52,026 nucleotides of DNA from Romboutsia timonensis (GCF_900106845.1 NZ_LT629850.1:2276366-2328391), one strand, 5' to 3'. Positions 42,781-50,532 are shown, numbered from the stretch's first letter. Program-made: numbers and translations. Notes: generated by a model from the letters alone, not told the origin.

Positions 42781-43242
42781 ATGAAAAAAGTAGATACAGA
42801 AATTTTAGAAAAAATGGCTAAAGAAAAAAATATAGACAAAGACAAAATAGAAAAAATAGCAGATGGATATAAAGGCAAATCTGAAGGAGAATTAATGGAT
42901 GAGCTTGTTAAAATAGGTAAAACTCTTGAAGGAAAAGAACAAGTCGTTTCTAAATTAAAGGCTTTTTTAAACGACGAGCAAAAAAAGAAACTAGATGCTG
43001 TTATGGATAAAATATATGATGCCGAAGTTAAAGATAAAATAGAACACAAGAAAAGTAAATCTAAAAAGCACAATCCATCAAATGATTCAAATGCACCTTC
43101 TTCTAATACAAAAAAAGTTAAGAAAACTAAGCCAACAAAACATGTTCAACCTGCACCTAATGATAGTTCCAATGAAACAAATCCACATAAGAAAACAAAA
43201 AAAGTTGTTAAAAAGGTAAAAAAAGTTCCTAAAGGTGAATAA
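42781..43242 (+). CDS. Hypothetical protein with Lys-rich basic tail
   Basis: 153 aa. The N-terminal 85 residues form a compact helical domain (EKIADGYKGKSEGELMDELVKIGKTLEG, AFLNDEQKKKLDAVMDKIY). The remaining 70 residues are Lys/Pro/Ser/Asn-rich with KKVKKTKPTK and KKTKKVVKKVKKVP, resembling histone H1-like nucleic-acid-binding tails. AAGAAAGGGGTAAATTT precedes the ATG. Its own terminator follows. The function is unknown. Confidence 0.75.
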   Translation: MKKVDTEILEKMAKEKNIDKDKIEKIADGYKGKSEGELMDELVKIGKTLEGKEQVVSKLKAFLNDEQKKKLDAVMDKIYDAEVKDKIEHKKSKSKKHNPSNDSNAPSSNTKKVKKTKPTKHVQPAPNDSSNETNPHKKTKKVVKKVKKVPKGE

Positions 43243-43244
43243 TA

Positions 43245-43276
43245 AAAAAAGCTAGAGTACATACTCTAGCTTTTTT
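43245..43276 (+). terminator. Terminator after the Lys-rich protein gene
   Basis: AAAAAAGCTAGAGT pairs with ACTCTAGCTTTTTT (14 bp, 4-nt loop) right after the stop codon. Confidence 0.9.
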
Positions 43277-43418
43277 ATTACAGTATATATAATAAAATAT
43301 GCTCTTATATCGCATTATTTCATCTTTATATATATTCATATTCTTGTAATAATTGTTAAAACCATATAAGGTACATATTCTAAGTCTATATAAAAATTAT
43401 ATAGTTTGTCTTTTTTAT

Positions 43419-44432
43419 TTATTTTCTAGGTATTACACTTTCTCTTTCTATGATTTTATATGGTAATTCTATTTTTTTACTTTCTAAATGTTCTTTATTT
43501 ATTAATTTTATAACCATTCTTATTGCAACAGCTCCCATATCGTATAGTGGTTGATATACTGTTGTTAACTTAGGTCTATACATTTTAGCTATTTTTACAT
43601 CATTGAACCCTGCAACTGATATATCTTCAGGAACCTTATATCCTTTATCACAAGCTGCATTTATAGCTCCTATTGCTGCTTCATCTCCAGTTACAAATGC
43701 AGCTTGAGGCACTATTCCTTCTTCTAATAGTTCTTTCATACTTTCATAACCTGCTTCATATGTAGTACCACCATACTTTATCAGACTTTCGTCTAATTTT
43801 ATGTTACTTTCATTTAATGCTTGTTCATATCCTGAAAGTCTTTCTCTTTCTAAAACAGTGTCATCTTTACTTGTCATTATAAATGCAATTTCTTCATGAC
43901 CTTTATCAATAAGATATTTAGTCATATCATACGTTGCCTCTTTATTACTTGTACTTACAGTATATATATCATAATCTCTTGCAGTTTTACTTATATATGT
44001 TGCTGGTATTCCACAGTTTTGAATATAGTTTATATGATCTTCTTCTACCTTCCAGCATACCATAACAATACCTTCTACTTGCTTTGCTCTAAGCAAGTTT
44101 ATACTTTTTAATTCTTGTTCTTTATCTGAATAAGTATTTGCTAATAATATTTCATAATCATACATCTTAGCTACTTCTTCTATTCCATTTAATACCTCAT
44201 TTACAAAAGAATCTGAAACTTCCGGTACTATAACTCCAATTAATTGACTTCTTTTAGTTACTAAACTTCTTGCTAATGGATTTGGTATATATCCTGTTTC
44301 CTTTATTACATCTAAAACTTTTTGTTTTACTTCATCTGTTACGGGTTTTGAATCATTTATTACTCTCGATACTGTAGATATAGATACCCCTGCTTTTTTT
44401 GCTACATCTTTTATAGTTATCGTACTTTTCAT
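43419..44432 (-). CDS. LacI family regulator, CcpA-like
   Basis: The N-terminal helix-turn-helix with hinge (residues 1-60) reads TIKDVAKKAGVSISTVSRVIND and NPLARSLVTKRS. The periplasmic-binding-protein-like effector domain follows (GVIVPEVSDSFVNEVLNGIEE, VTGDEAAIGAINAA, VAGFNDVKIAKMYRPKLTTVYQP). 337 aa, family length. The DNA-reading helix is like CcpA, but no HPr-interaction residues were checked, so ccpA is only a possibility. The surrounding genes are not sugar genes. Confidence 0.9.
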   Translation of the reverse strand: MKSTITIKDVAKKAGVSISTVSRVINDSKPVTDEVKQKVLDVIKETGYIPNPLARSLVTKRSQLIGVIVPEVSDSFVNEVLNGIEEVAKMYDYEILLANTYSDKEQELKSINLLRAKQVEGIVMVCWKVEEDHINYIQNCGIPATYISKTARDYDIYTVSTSNKEATYDMTKYLIDKGHEEIAFIMTSKDDTVLERERLSGYEQALNESNIKLDESLIKYGGTTYEAGYESMKELLEEGIVPQAAFVTGDEAAIGAINAACDKGYKVPEDISVAGFNDVKIAKMYRPKLTTVYQPLYDMGAVAIRMVIKLINKEHLESKKIELPYKIIERESVIPRK

Positions 44433-44596
44433 CTTTACACCATCCTTGCGTAATACTATTTATTTTCAATTCGATATTTTCCATTTAAATCTTAATTATA
44501 CTATTCTTATATAATTATGTAAACACACTTATCTCTATTTTTAAAATCTTCTTTAACTTAATTATTCATTTTATTATATAAATTTATACAATATAA

Positions 44597-44630
44597 ATAA
44601 AAAGTACTGGTATAAAACCAGTACTTCTTA
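44597..44630 (-). terminator. Terminator after microprotein A gene
   Basis: AAGTACTGGT pairs with ACCAGTACTT (10 bp, 5-nt loop); on the minus strand TTTATTT follows. The rest of the 44433-44596 gap shows nothing else. Confidence 0.8.
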
Positions 44631-44646
44631 CGATAGCTAATTATTT

Positions 44647-44838
44647 TTAGCAGCATCCATCATCAAATAATCCACCACAAGAACAAGTTATTAATAATAA
44701 TATTAAGAATGGTATCCATGCCATTATATCTATATCTACCCAAGTGTCTCCAAATGCTAAGAATAAGAAGAATAATATTATTATCCACCATCCTGTACCA
44801 AAGAATCCATCACATCCACCAAATAATCTATCTAGCAT
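44647..44838 (-). CDS. Two-TM microprotein, paralogue A (63 aa)
   Basis: Pattern: short head MLDRLFGGCDGFFG, membrane segment WWIIILFFLFLAFG, polar turn DTWVDID, second segment MAWIPFLILLLI, Cys-rich tail CSCGGLFDDGCC. One of six related small genes in 2.7 kb. Nearly identical in DNA to paralogue B next to it. AAAGGGGGATTTTTATC precedes the ATG; AC-N17-CATAAAAGT lies upstream. Likely a spore membrane or coat component, by context only. Confidence 0.78.
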   Translation of the reverse strand: MLDRLFGGCDGFFGTGWWIIILFFLFLAFGDTWVDIDIMAWIPFLILLLITCSCGGLFDDGCC

Positions 44839-44886
44839 GATAAAAATCCCCCTTTATTTATCTTATAAATTTTAAGACTATATAAA

Positions 44887-44914
44887 ACTTTTATGATTTT
44901 AATGTTTTTAGTGT
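44887..44914 (-). promoter_or_regulatory. Sigma-K-like promoter of microprotein A
   Basis: On the minus strand AC, 17 nt, CATAAAAGT; the last two bases depart from CATANNNTA. Confidence 0.35.
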
Positions 44915-44932
44915 TACACTAAAATTTAATTT

Positions 44933-45112
44933 CTAGTCAAAGAATCCTCCACAACTGCAAAGTATTAATAATACTATTAAGAATGGTATCCATGCCATTA
45001 TATCTATGTCTACCCAACTATCTCCAAATGCTAAGAATAAGAAGAATAATACTATTATCCACCATGCTCCTGCTCCAAAGAATCCATCATTTCCAAATAA
45101 TCTTTCTAACAT
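44933..45112 (-). CDS. Two-TM microprotein, paralogue B (59 aa)
   Basis: MLERLFGNDGFFG head, AWWIIVLFFLFLAFG, SWVDIDIMAWIPFLIVLLI and the tail CSCGGFFD, which stops before the terminal CC found in paralogue A. ATG at 45112 is fixed by AGGAGGTAGCAAA and by alignment with A; the longer frame to 45160 has no support. A recent duplicate of A, judging by long identical DNA stretches. Confidence 0.78.
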   Translation of the reverse strand: MLERLFGNDGFFGAGAWWIIVLFFLFLAFGDSWVDIDIMAWIPFLIVLLILCSCGGFFD

Positions 45113-45159
45113 TTTGCTACCTCCTGATGATATTTTATATTGAGCTTGCGCTCTTAACA

Positions 45160-45185
45160 TATAATATGCAACTAAGGTAATTTGT
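45160..45185 (-). promoter_or_regulatory. Sigma-K-like promoter of microprotein B
   Basis: On the minus strand AC, 15 nt, CATATTATA, a perfect CATANNNTA. Confidence 0.45.
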
Positions 45186-45245
45186 GATATTAAATTTATT
45201 TAGTTTTTATTTTTTATAGAGTAAGAATTGTATAGTATAAAGAAA

Positions 45246-45267
45246 AAGGATGCACAATTGCATCCTT
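45246..45267 (-). terminator. Terminator after microprotein C gene
   Basis: AAGGATGCA pairs with TGCATCCTT (9 bp, 4-nt loop); TTTCTTTAT follows on the minus strand. Confidence 0.75.
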
Positions 45268-45289
45268 CTTCTTTATATACTAATTGTTA

Positions 45290-45514
45290 TTAGCAGTCAT
45301 AACCATTATCTAAGCATCCACAATCTCCATCAATGCCTCCGCATGAGCATACAATTAGTAATAATATTAAGAATGGTATCCAGTCAGTTATACATATTTC
45401 ACTCCAACATTCTTGGAAAGCTAAGAATAAGAAGAATAATACTATTATCCACCATGCTCCTCCACCAAAGAATCCATCGCATCCACCGAATATTCTACTT
45501 AATTTACTACTCAC
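45290..45514 (-). CDS. Two-TM microprotein, paralogue C (74 aa)
   Basis: Head SRIFGGCDGFFGGG, AWWIIVLFFLFLAF, a changed loop QECWSEICITDW, IPFLILLLIV and an extended Cys tail CSCGGIDGDCGCLDNGYDC. Seven or more Cys in 74 residues. The start is GTG with AAGGAGGGGATCTTT upstream. It has a good AC-N16-CATAGTATA promoter and its own terminator. Same family as A and B. Confidence 0.78.
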   Translation of the reverse strand: MSSKLSRIFGGCDGFFGGGAWWIIVLFFLFLAFQECWSEICITDWIPFLILLLIVCSCGGIDGDCGCLDNGYDC

Positions 45515-45590
45515 AAAGATCCCCTCCTTGAATATATATACAAGTTAGATAGTACCTAGCTGTCAATAGGGTTTTTCACCCTTCTAATTA

Positions 45591-45617
45591 TATACTATGT
45601 AAATCTTTATAAAGTGT
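45591..45617 (-). promoter_or_regulatory. Sigma-K-like promoter of microprotein C
   Basis: On the minus strand AC, 16 nt, CATAGTATA, a full match to the sigma-K pattern. The leader contains a hairpin AGGGT-GAAAA-ACCCT. Confidence 0.55.
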
Positions 45618-45648
45618 TATTACTTTTTTTAAAATTTTTTATTTTTTT

Positions 45649-45672
45649 AAAGAGGCTAAAATTAGCCTCTTT
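45649..45672 (-). terminator. Terminator after microprotein D gene
   Basis: AAAGAGGCTA pairs with TAGCCTCTTT (10 bp, 4-nt loop), with A/T-runs following on the minus strand. Confidence 0.8.
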
Positions 45673-45685
45673 AAATTTGTTTATA

Positions 45686-45898
45686 TTAACAGCAACCACC
45701 ATCAAATCCAAAGTTAGTTAAAAGTAAAATTAATAATACTATCCATATTAGAGCCATATCATCACAGAATAACCATTCTAGTAAATCATCTCCTAGTAAA
45801 AGTATAGCTCCTATTATTAATAATATTATTAATCCACCTCCTCCAAATCCACATCCACATCCACCAAAGAAACGTTGAATTCCTTGTTGTTCTGACAT
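45686..45898 (-). CDS. Two-TM microprotein, paralogue D (70 aa)
   Basis: Head MSEQQGIQRFFGGCGCGFGGGG, membrane segment LIILLIIGAILLLG, acidic turn DDLLEWLFCDD, second segment MALIWIVLLILLL and tail NFGFDGGCC. ATG at 45898 is chosen because GGGGGCATAAAG precedes it; a further in-frame ATG at 45928 would place that site inside the gene. It forms a subgroup with E and F. Confidence 0.76.
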   Translation of the reverse strand: MSEQQGIQRFFGGCGCGFGGGGLIILLIIGAILLLGDDLLEWLFCDDMALIWIVLLILLLTNFGFDGGCC

Positions 45899-45951
45899 CT
45901 TTATGCCCCCTTTTTTATTTATAGGCAACTGTTTTTATTACCTATTTAATA

Positions 45952-45979
45952 AATAATATGTATTTATGCATTAAATTGT
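45952..45979 (-). promoter_or_regulatory. Sigma-K-like promoter of microprotein D
   Basis: On the minus strand AC, 17 nt, CATATTATT, the same -10 as cdeC. The leader has a hairpin ATAGGTAA / TTGCCTAT. Confidence 0.45.
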
Positions 45980-46054
45980 TACATTTTATTATTTTTTTAG
46001 AGCAAATATTTTTGCATAAAAAAAGAAACCATATAGATTTCTTTTCAGATTAGA

Positions 46055-46258
46055 TTAATAGCAGCTATCATCAAAATTAAATAGTAATAGAATTATTAAT
46101 ATTACCCAAATCCACATACTATCATCTTCAAAAAAATTATCTAGTATATCTGTACATAAAACCAAAAAAACTAAAACTACTATTATTAATAATCTATTAC
46201 CAAATATACCATCATTTCCTCCAAAAAATCGGGATATCGTATCTTCTAGCTTTGCCAT
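46055..46258 (-). CDS. Two-TM microprotein, paralogue E (67 aa)
   Basis: Head MAKLEDTISRFFGGNDGIFGN, membrane segment LLIIVVLVFLVL, acidic turn DILDNFFEDD, second segment MWIWVILIILLL, tail NFDDSCY. ATG at 46258 follows GGGAGGGAATGTC; the frame start at 46285 is not supported. The promoter-like signal lies inside the end of the next upstream gene. Confidence 0.75.
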   Translation of the reverse strand: MAKLEDTISRFFGGNDGIFGNRLLIIVVLVFLVLCTDILDNFFEDDSMWIWVILIILLLFNFDDSCY

Positions 46259-46288
46259 GACATTCCCTCCCTTGAACTTGCTCATAAA

Positions 46289-46714
46289 TTAAGTATATGT
46301 ATTAATTGGTAAATAAGTTACCTCAATTAAGCTCTTATTAAGAATTTTATCTAATTCTTTCTCTGATAAATTATTGTACTTTTCAACCTCTTCTAAATAT
46401 TTTAAATCAGATTCTGAAATACTTTTTATCAACCCTTCTATAGACTTTATCTTATACTCTTTATAGTCTTTTACTAAAAATGAGGTTTTAGAATTTTTTA
46501 TTCCTTTTTTTAAATTGATTAATCTCGTTATATACTCATCTTTTTTCTCCATTACCTGTTCTTCTTTTTTAACTATATCTTCTAAAATTATATTACTTTC
46601 TACAATATAGTCTTTTATCTTTTGCATATCTAATGTTATAGAATTATAATAAAAATTTGTTAATATAACTAAGAATACTACAACAGATGATACTAATAAT
46701 CCTACGTATTTCAT
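46289..46714 (-). CDS. Hypothetical single-TM coiled-coil protein
   Basis: 141 aa, no recognised family. One N-terminal membrane segment (about residues 4-24), then a helical region rich in Lys/Glu/Ile, probably coiled coil (KIKDYIVESNIILEDIVKKE and onward), facing outside the membrane or into the forespore-mother cell space. AGGAGGAAATTTT precedes the ATG. It lies within the microprotein cluster, 30 nt before paralogue E. Confidence 0.7.
   Translation of the reverse strand: MKYVGLLVSSVVVFLVILTNFYYNSITLDMQKIKDYIVESNIILEDIVKKEEQVMEKKDEYITRLINLKKGIKNSKTSFLVKDYKEYKIKSIEGLIKSISESDLKYLEEVEKYNNLSEKELDKILNKSLIEVTYLPINTYT
46291..46318 (-). promoter_or_regulatory. Sigma-K-like promoter of microprotein E
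   Basis: On the minus strand AC, 17 nt, CATATACTT. It overlaps the last codons of the 46289-46714 gene. Confidence 0.35.
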
Positions 46715-46862
46715 AAAATTTCCTCCTAAGTTATAGTTTGTATATTAAATTTATATTCATATTTTATAACTTTATTACTTTTTATTTAAATGTATATTGA
46801 AAAATTGTCAAACTTATATTAAACTACAATTAAAATTATCAATTTATTTATAGGAGGATAAT

Positions 46863-47090
46863 ATGTTTGAAAAAATAAGATCAATAATTTCAGAACAATT
46901 ATCTATAGATGATGTAGATACTATAACTTTAGATACTTCTTTAACAGAAGATTTAGAAGCTGATTCTTTAGATGCCGTTGAAGTTATAATGGCTCTTGAA
47001 GATGAATTTGGAATAGAAATACCAGATGAAGAAGCTGAGCACTTCAAAACTATAGGCGATATATGTAAATTCATAGAAAATAATAAATAA
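46863..47090 (+). CDS. acpP: Acyl carrier protein
   Basis: 75 aa, with the phosphopantetheine attachment Ser in EADSLDAVEVIMALEDEFGIEIPDEEA (the DSL motif at about residues 37-39). It carries acyl intermediates for fatty-acid or related synthesis. TAGGAGGATAAT precedes the ATG. It stands alone, without fab genes, on the plus strand between microprotein genes; a specialised role in sporulation is possible but unproven. Confidence 0.95.
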   Translation: MFEKIRSIISEQLSIDDVDTITLDTSLTEDLEADSLDAVEVIMALEDEFGIEIPDEEAEHFKTIGDICKFIENNK

Positions 47091-47116
47091 AAACCGAGAA
47101 TTAATCTCGGTTTTTA
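47089..47116. terminator. Bidirectional terminator between acpP and microprotein F
   Basis: AAACCGAGA pairs with TCTCGGTTT (9 bp), flanked by A- and T-runs, between convergent genes. Confidence 0.88.
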
Positions 47117-47123
47117 TTTATTA

Positions 47124-47336
47124 TTAACAGTAGCAATCATCATTGTTATTATTAAATAAAAATAATATAAATACTATTGCTATAATCCAAATTAGTGAAT
47201 TGTTTTGCTCAAAAAAACATGCTAAATCTCCGTTACTAAGTATTAATAAAACAACAAGCCCTAATATAAGAAATACTAATGTAGGATTATCGTTAAAGAA
47301 ATCAAATCCTCTAAACATATCCCTTAATTGATCCAT
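47124..47336 (-). CDS. Two-TM microprotein, paralogue F (70 aa)
   Basis: Head MDQLRDMFRGFDFFND, membrane segment LVFLILGLVVLLIL, turn SNGDLACFFEQNN, second segment LIWIIAIVFILFLF, and tail NNNNDDCYC. ATG at 47336 follows GGGGGAGTGTAT; a GTG at 47342 lies in the ribosome binding site. It is the most diverged member, with the IWI-type second helix and Asp-Cys tail of D and E. Confidence 0.73.
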   Translation of the reverse strand: MDQLRDMFRGFDFFNDNPTLVFLILGLVVLLILSNGDLACFFEQNNSLIWIIAIVFILFLFNNNNDDCYC

Positions 47337-47377
47337 ATACACTCCCCCTTGGTATGTAGACAGTTTATCTATTAATA

Positions 47378-47405
47378 ATATATATGAACAAACCTATATT
47401 TTAGT
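47378..47405 (-). promoter_or_regulatory. Sigma-K-like promoter of microprotein F
   Basis: On the minus strand AC, 17 nt, CATATATAT. Confidence 0.33.
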
Positions 47406-47420
47406 GCTTGTATAAAAAAA

Positions 47421-47457
47421 TTCACTTCGCTTTAGCTACGTGTCGGCGAAACACTTC
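47421..47457. repeat. Locally GC-rich palindromic intergenic element
   Basis: TTCACTTCGC...GGCGAAACACTTCA: TTCGC pairs with GCGAA and GTGT with ACAC, with CACTTC repeated at both edges. It is distinctly GC-richer than the AT-rich gap 47343-47602 around it and resembles short interspersed palindromes of clostridial genomes. Nothing else is visible in the gap except a terminator. Confidence 0.4.
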
Positions 47458-47563
47458 ATTTTACCAATGATATATCCTTGCTACTACTAGGTATACATCT
47501 ATTACTCAAAATAATCATTGAATTACAAATTATATAAAGCATGTATATTTTATAATATAAAAA

Positions 47564-47593
47564 TAAGCACCAATATCTAAATATTAATGCTTA
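47564..47593 (-). terminator. Terminator after nucleoid-associated protein gene
   Basis: TAAGCA...AATAT pairs with ATATT...TGCTTA (interrupted stem); on the minus strand TTTTTATA follows. Confidence 0.6.
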
Positions 47594-47602
47594 CTTTTAT
47601 AA

Positions 47603-48607
47603 TTATTTTTCTTCATAGAATCTTACATTTTTTATAACTATGTCTATACTTCCATCTGGATTTTGCCTTACACTGTATTTCATTGGATCTTCAAAATCTG
47701 TTAAGTCTGCTTTTATATCAAATCCATTATCTGTTTTGATACCTCTTTTTTTAAGTTTTTTCTCAACCCATTTCTTATCTATATTAAAACTTTCATCTAA
47801 GCCTTTATCTTCCATATGTTCTTTAAAGCTTTCTTTAAGTTCATCACTTTTTATAGAGTTTTCTACAAATTCATTTAAGTCAATTTCATGTTTTTCTTTT
47901 AATGTATAGTTTAATATACTTCTTACTTCTTCTGCTTGCTTTATATCCTCACTTAAAGCATTTGTTATCCAATTTTCAGCTGTATTTTTAAATACTTTTG
48001 TCTTATATTTATCATCATCAACTCTTTCTGCATTTAAAAATTCTGTTATAAACTTAGACTCTGTTTCTGCTTTTTCTGCATCTTTATCTAAAAGTCTTAA
48101 TTGATATTCATCATTCATTCCACTTACACCAATCAATGCACATTGCTTTTGTCTTCCAGTCTCTGGTATACCTATTTCATTAGCAACCATTTGTATATTA
48201 AATTTTTCATCTACGAATTCTATAGAGTGAGTATATAATTTTTTATAATCTAGCTTTAATATAGCTACATACTTTTCATCCTTTACTGTATATAAACAAA
48301 TAGCTAAATCACAAGATTCCAACTCTGAATTTATTTTCATAATATCAAATAAGTATGCTGCTATCTCTTTTGAATTTTCTAAAAATGTATTTTCATCATA
48401 TATAATTTGTTCACAACAATTTCTAACTACATTGTCATTATAATTTTTAAAAACACCTTTTCTTAAATCATCATCTTTTGTAACTCTTTTTATAATTTTT
48501 TGAAAAAACTTATCTACTTCTGGATTAATTTTTCCTTCAAAATCATTTAATATAGGTACATCACTATTCTTATCTAAAACATGTACAATAAATTTGTGTA
48601 TTATCAT
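47603..48607 (-). CDS. Nucleoid-associated protein (NdpA/YejK family)
   Basis: 334 aa with the family start MIIHKFIVHVLDKN, then an alpha/beta domain with CALIGVSGMNDEYQLRLLDK. YejK-family proteins associate with the nucleoid; the exact role is unknown. ATG at 48607 follows GAGGTGGG; the GTG at 48616 lies within it. It ends in its own terminator and follows the pseudouridine synthase gene by 15 nt. Confidence 0.85.
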   Translation of the reverse strand: MIIHKFIVHVLDKNSDVPILNDFEGKINPEVDKFFQKIIKRVTKDDDLRKGVFKNYNDNVVRNCCEQIIYDENTFLENSKEIAAYLFDIMKINSELESCDLAICLYTVKDEKYVAILKLDYKKLYTHSIEFVDEKFNIQMVANEIGIPETGRQKQCALIGVSGMNDEYQLRLLDKDAEKAETESKFITEFLNAERVDDDKYKTKVFKNTAENWITNALSEDIKQAEEVRSILNYTLKEKHEIDLNEFVENSIKSDELKESFKEHMEDKGLDESFNIDKKWVEKKLKKRGIKTDNGFDIKADLTDFEDPMKYSVRQNPDGSIDIVIKNVRFYEEK

Positions 48608-48622
48608 AATTCCCACCTCAAA

Positions 48623-49534
48623 TTAATTATTTTTTCTTAGTTTTTCAATTAGATTTTTTATATCATTTGGCAACTCTGCTTTAAACTCTAAATTTTCCTT
48701 AGTTCTTGGTTGATTAAATGATAAACTATATGCATGTAAAGCTTGTCTATTTATAAGATTTTCATCTACATATCCATATAACTCATCTCCAATTATACCA
48801 TGTCCAATATGTGACATATGTACTCTTATTTGATGTGTTCTTCCAGTTTCTAGTTTTACTTCTACCACAGTCGCATCATTTAACCTCTCTAAAACTTTAT
48901 AATGTGTTATTGATGCTTGTCCTTTTTCATCAACTATTCTCTTTATACTATCTTCAGTTGGCCTATATATAGGTTCATTTATAGTTCCTTCATCATTTTC
49001 TACTATACCTTTAACTACTGTTATATATTTTTTTTCAACAGCATCATTTCCCATATCAACAGATAGTGTATGATGTGCATAAGCATTCTTAGCAACTATA
49101 ACAAGTCCTGAAGTATTCATATCTAATCTATTCACAAATCTTACTTTTACCTTTTCATTTTTTTCCTTTATATAGTATGTAATTCCATTTGCTATTGTAT
49201 TATCAAAATGACTTTTAGTTGGATGTACTACCATAAAAGGAGGTTTATTAACCATTATTATATCAAAATCATCATATAATATATTTAAGTTTAAATTTTG
49301 CGGCTCAAAGTTTGCCATTTCCTCTTCTATCTTTACTTCTATTAAATCACCTTTTTTAAGCTTTGTACTTGGCTTTTTAAAAACTCCATTTACAAATACA
49401 CTCTGCTCTCGTTTCATCTTCGATATTGACCTTACAGAAAAATTTAATTTATCCAATAAAACTTCCTTTAGAGTTAATTCTTCTTCATTTGTATATGATA
49501 TAAGGTTGTATTTTTGGTCTTCTTTTTTAAACAA
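48623..49534 (-). CDS. RluA family pseudouridine synthase
   Basis: It converts uridine to pseudouridine in rRNA or tRNA. An N-terminal S4 domain (about residues 20-75, LDKLNFSVRSISKMKREQSVFVNG) is followed by the catalytic domain with RLDMNTSGLVIVAKN (catalytic Asp in RLD) and RTHQIRVHMSHIGHGIIGDELYG. TTG at 49534 (GGATGGTG upstream) is preferred, giving 303 aa; ATG at 49552 or 49564 would add up to ten residues without a ribosome binding site. RluD-like, but the target is not assignable. Confidence 0.92.
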   Translation of the reverse strand: MFKKEDQKYNLISYTNEEELTLKEVLLDKLNFSVRSISKMKREQSVFVNGVFKKPSTKLKKGDLIEVKIEEEMANFEPQNLNLNILYDDFDIIMVNKPPFMVVHPTKSHFDNTIANGITYYIKEKNEKVKVRFVNRLDMNTSGLVIVAKNAYAHHTLSVDMGNDAVEKKYITVVKGIVENDEGTINEPIYRPTEDSIKRIVDEKGQASITHYKVLERLNDATVVEVKLETGRTHQIRVHMSHIGHGIIGDELYGYVDENLINRQALHAYSLSFNQPRTKENLEFKAELPNDIKNLIEKLRKNN

Positions 49535-49712
49535 ATTTACACCATCCTTCATTAATAATAACATTATCTATTTTATACTATTTTTTTAAAATAGATAAGG
49601 ATTTTTTGTAGCTATAAAAATTATATTTATATAATAGTACATATTTTAATTATAAAGTAACTAATTAACTTTCCAAATTATGCTATAATACAAAGTATAA
49701 AGGGGTGTAGAG

Positions 49713-50513
49713 ATGAGAAGAATTATAACTATAAATTCAAATCAAGTAAATAAATCTGTTGAGACAAAAAAAATACTAACAGAAAAACTAACCAATGCTG
49801 GATTTGAAGTAACATATGAGTTTTGTCAAGATGCCGAACTTATAATATCAATTGGTGGAGATGGTTCTTTTTTAAAGACCGTTCATGATTTTGACTTTAC
49901 TAAAACTCCTATAATAGGAATAAATACAGGTCATCTTGGTTTTTTCCCAGAAATATCACCTAACCATATAGATAGTTTTATTAAATCTTATAAGAATAAT
50001 GATTTTTTAGTGCAAGATATATCCTTACTCAAAGCCAATATATGCACTAATAATTGTAACTCTCATATGTATGCCATAAATGAGGTTGTAGTAAAAGGGG
50101 ATAAATCTAGAACTATACACCTTAGTTTAGATGTTAATGGTAAGCATATACAAAATTTTAGTGGCGATGGAATGATTATATCTACTCCGACTGGCTCTAC
50201 AGCTTATAATTATGCTGCTGGTGGAAGTATAGTAGACCCTGGATTAAACCTTATGCAACTTACACCACTTTATCCTATAAACACAAATGCATATAGATGC
50301 TTTACATCTAGCATAATTTTTTCTAGTGAGTCTATAATAAAAATAATACCTGAATATAGATTTGAAGATTCTATTCTAATCGTAATAGATGGAGTTGAAT
50401 ATAGATTTAATCATATGTCTAATATAGAGGTATCTATCTCTGATTTAAAAATAAAACTACTTAGAATGTTAGATTATGAATTTTGGAGTAGAGTTTCAGA
50501 AAAATTTTTATAA
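49713..50513 (+). CDS. nadK: NAD kinase
   Basis: It phosphorylates NAD to NADP using ATP or polyphosphate. Signatures: ISIGGDGSFL (GGDG motif, about residues 49-58), GINTGHLGFFPE, the NE dyad in AINEVVVKGD and SGDGMIISTPTGSTAYNYAAGG. 266 aa. AAAGGGGTGTAGAG precedes the ATG. Followed closely by the phosphodiesterase gene. Confidence 0.96.
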   Translation: MRRIITINSNQVNKSVETKKILTEKLTNAGFEVTYEFCQDAELIISIGGDGSFLKTVHDFDFTKTPIIGINTGHLGFFPEISPNHIDSFIKSYKNNDFLVQDISLLKANICTNNCNSHMYAINEVVVKGDKSRTIHLSLDVNGKHIQNFSGDGMIISTPTGSTAYNYAAGGSIVDPGLNLMQLTPLYPINTNAYRCFTSSIIFSSESIIKIIPEYRFEDSILIVIDGVEYRFNHMSNIEVSISDLKIKLLRMLDYEFWSRVSEKFL

Positions 50514-50532
50514 TATCTTGGAGGAAATACAT

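Noticed and set aside
45250-45548. Plus-strand ORFs inside the microprotein array
   Set aside because: They run antisense to paralogue C and share no features with each other; the minus-strand genes have promoters, ribosome binding sites and terminators.
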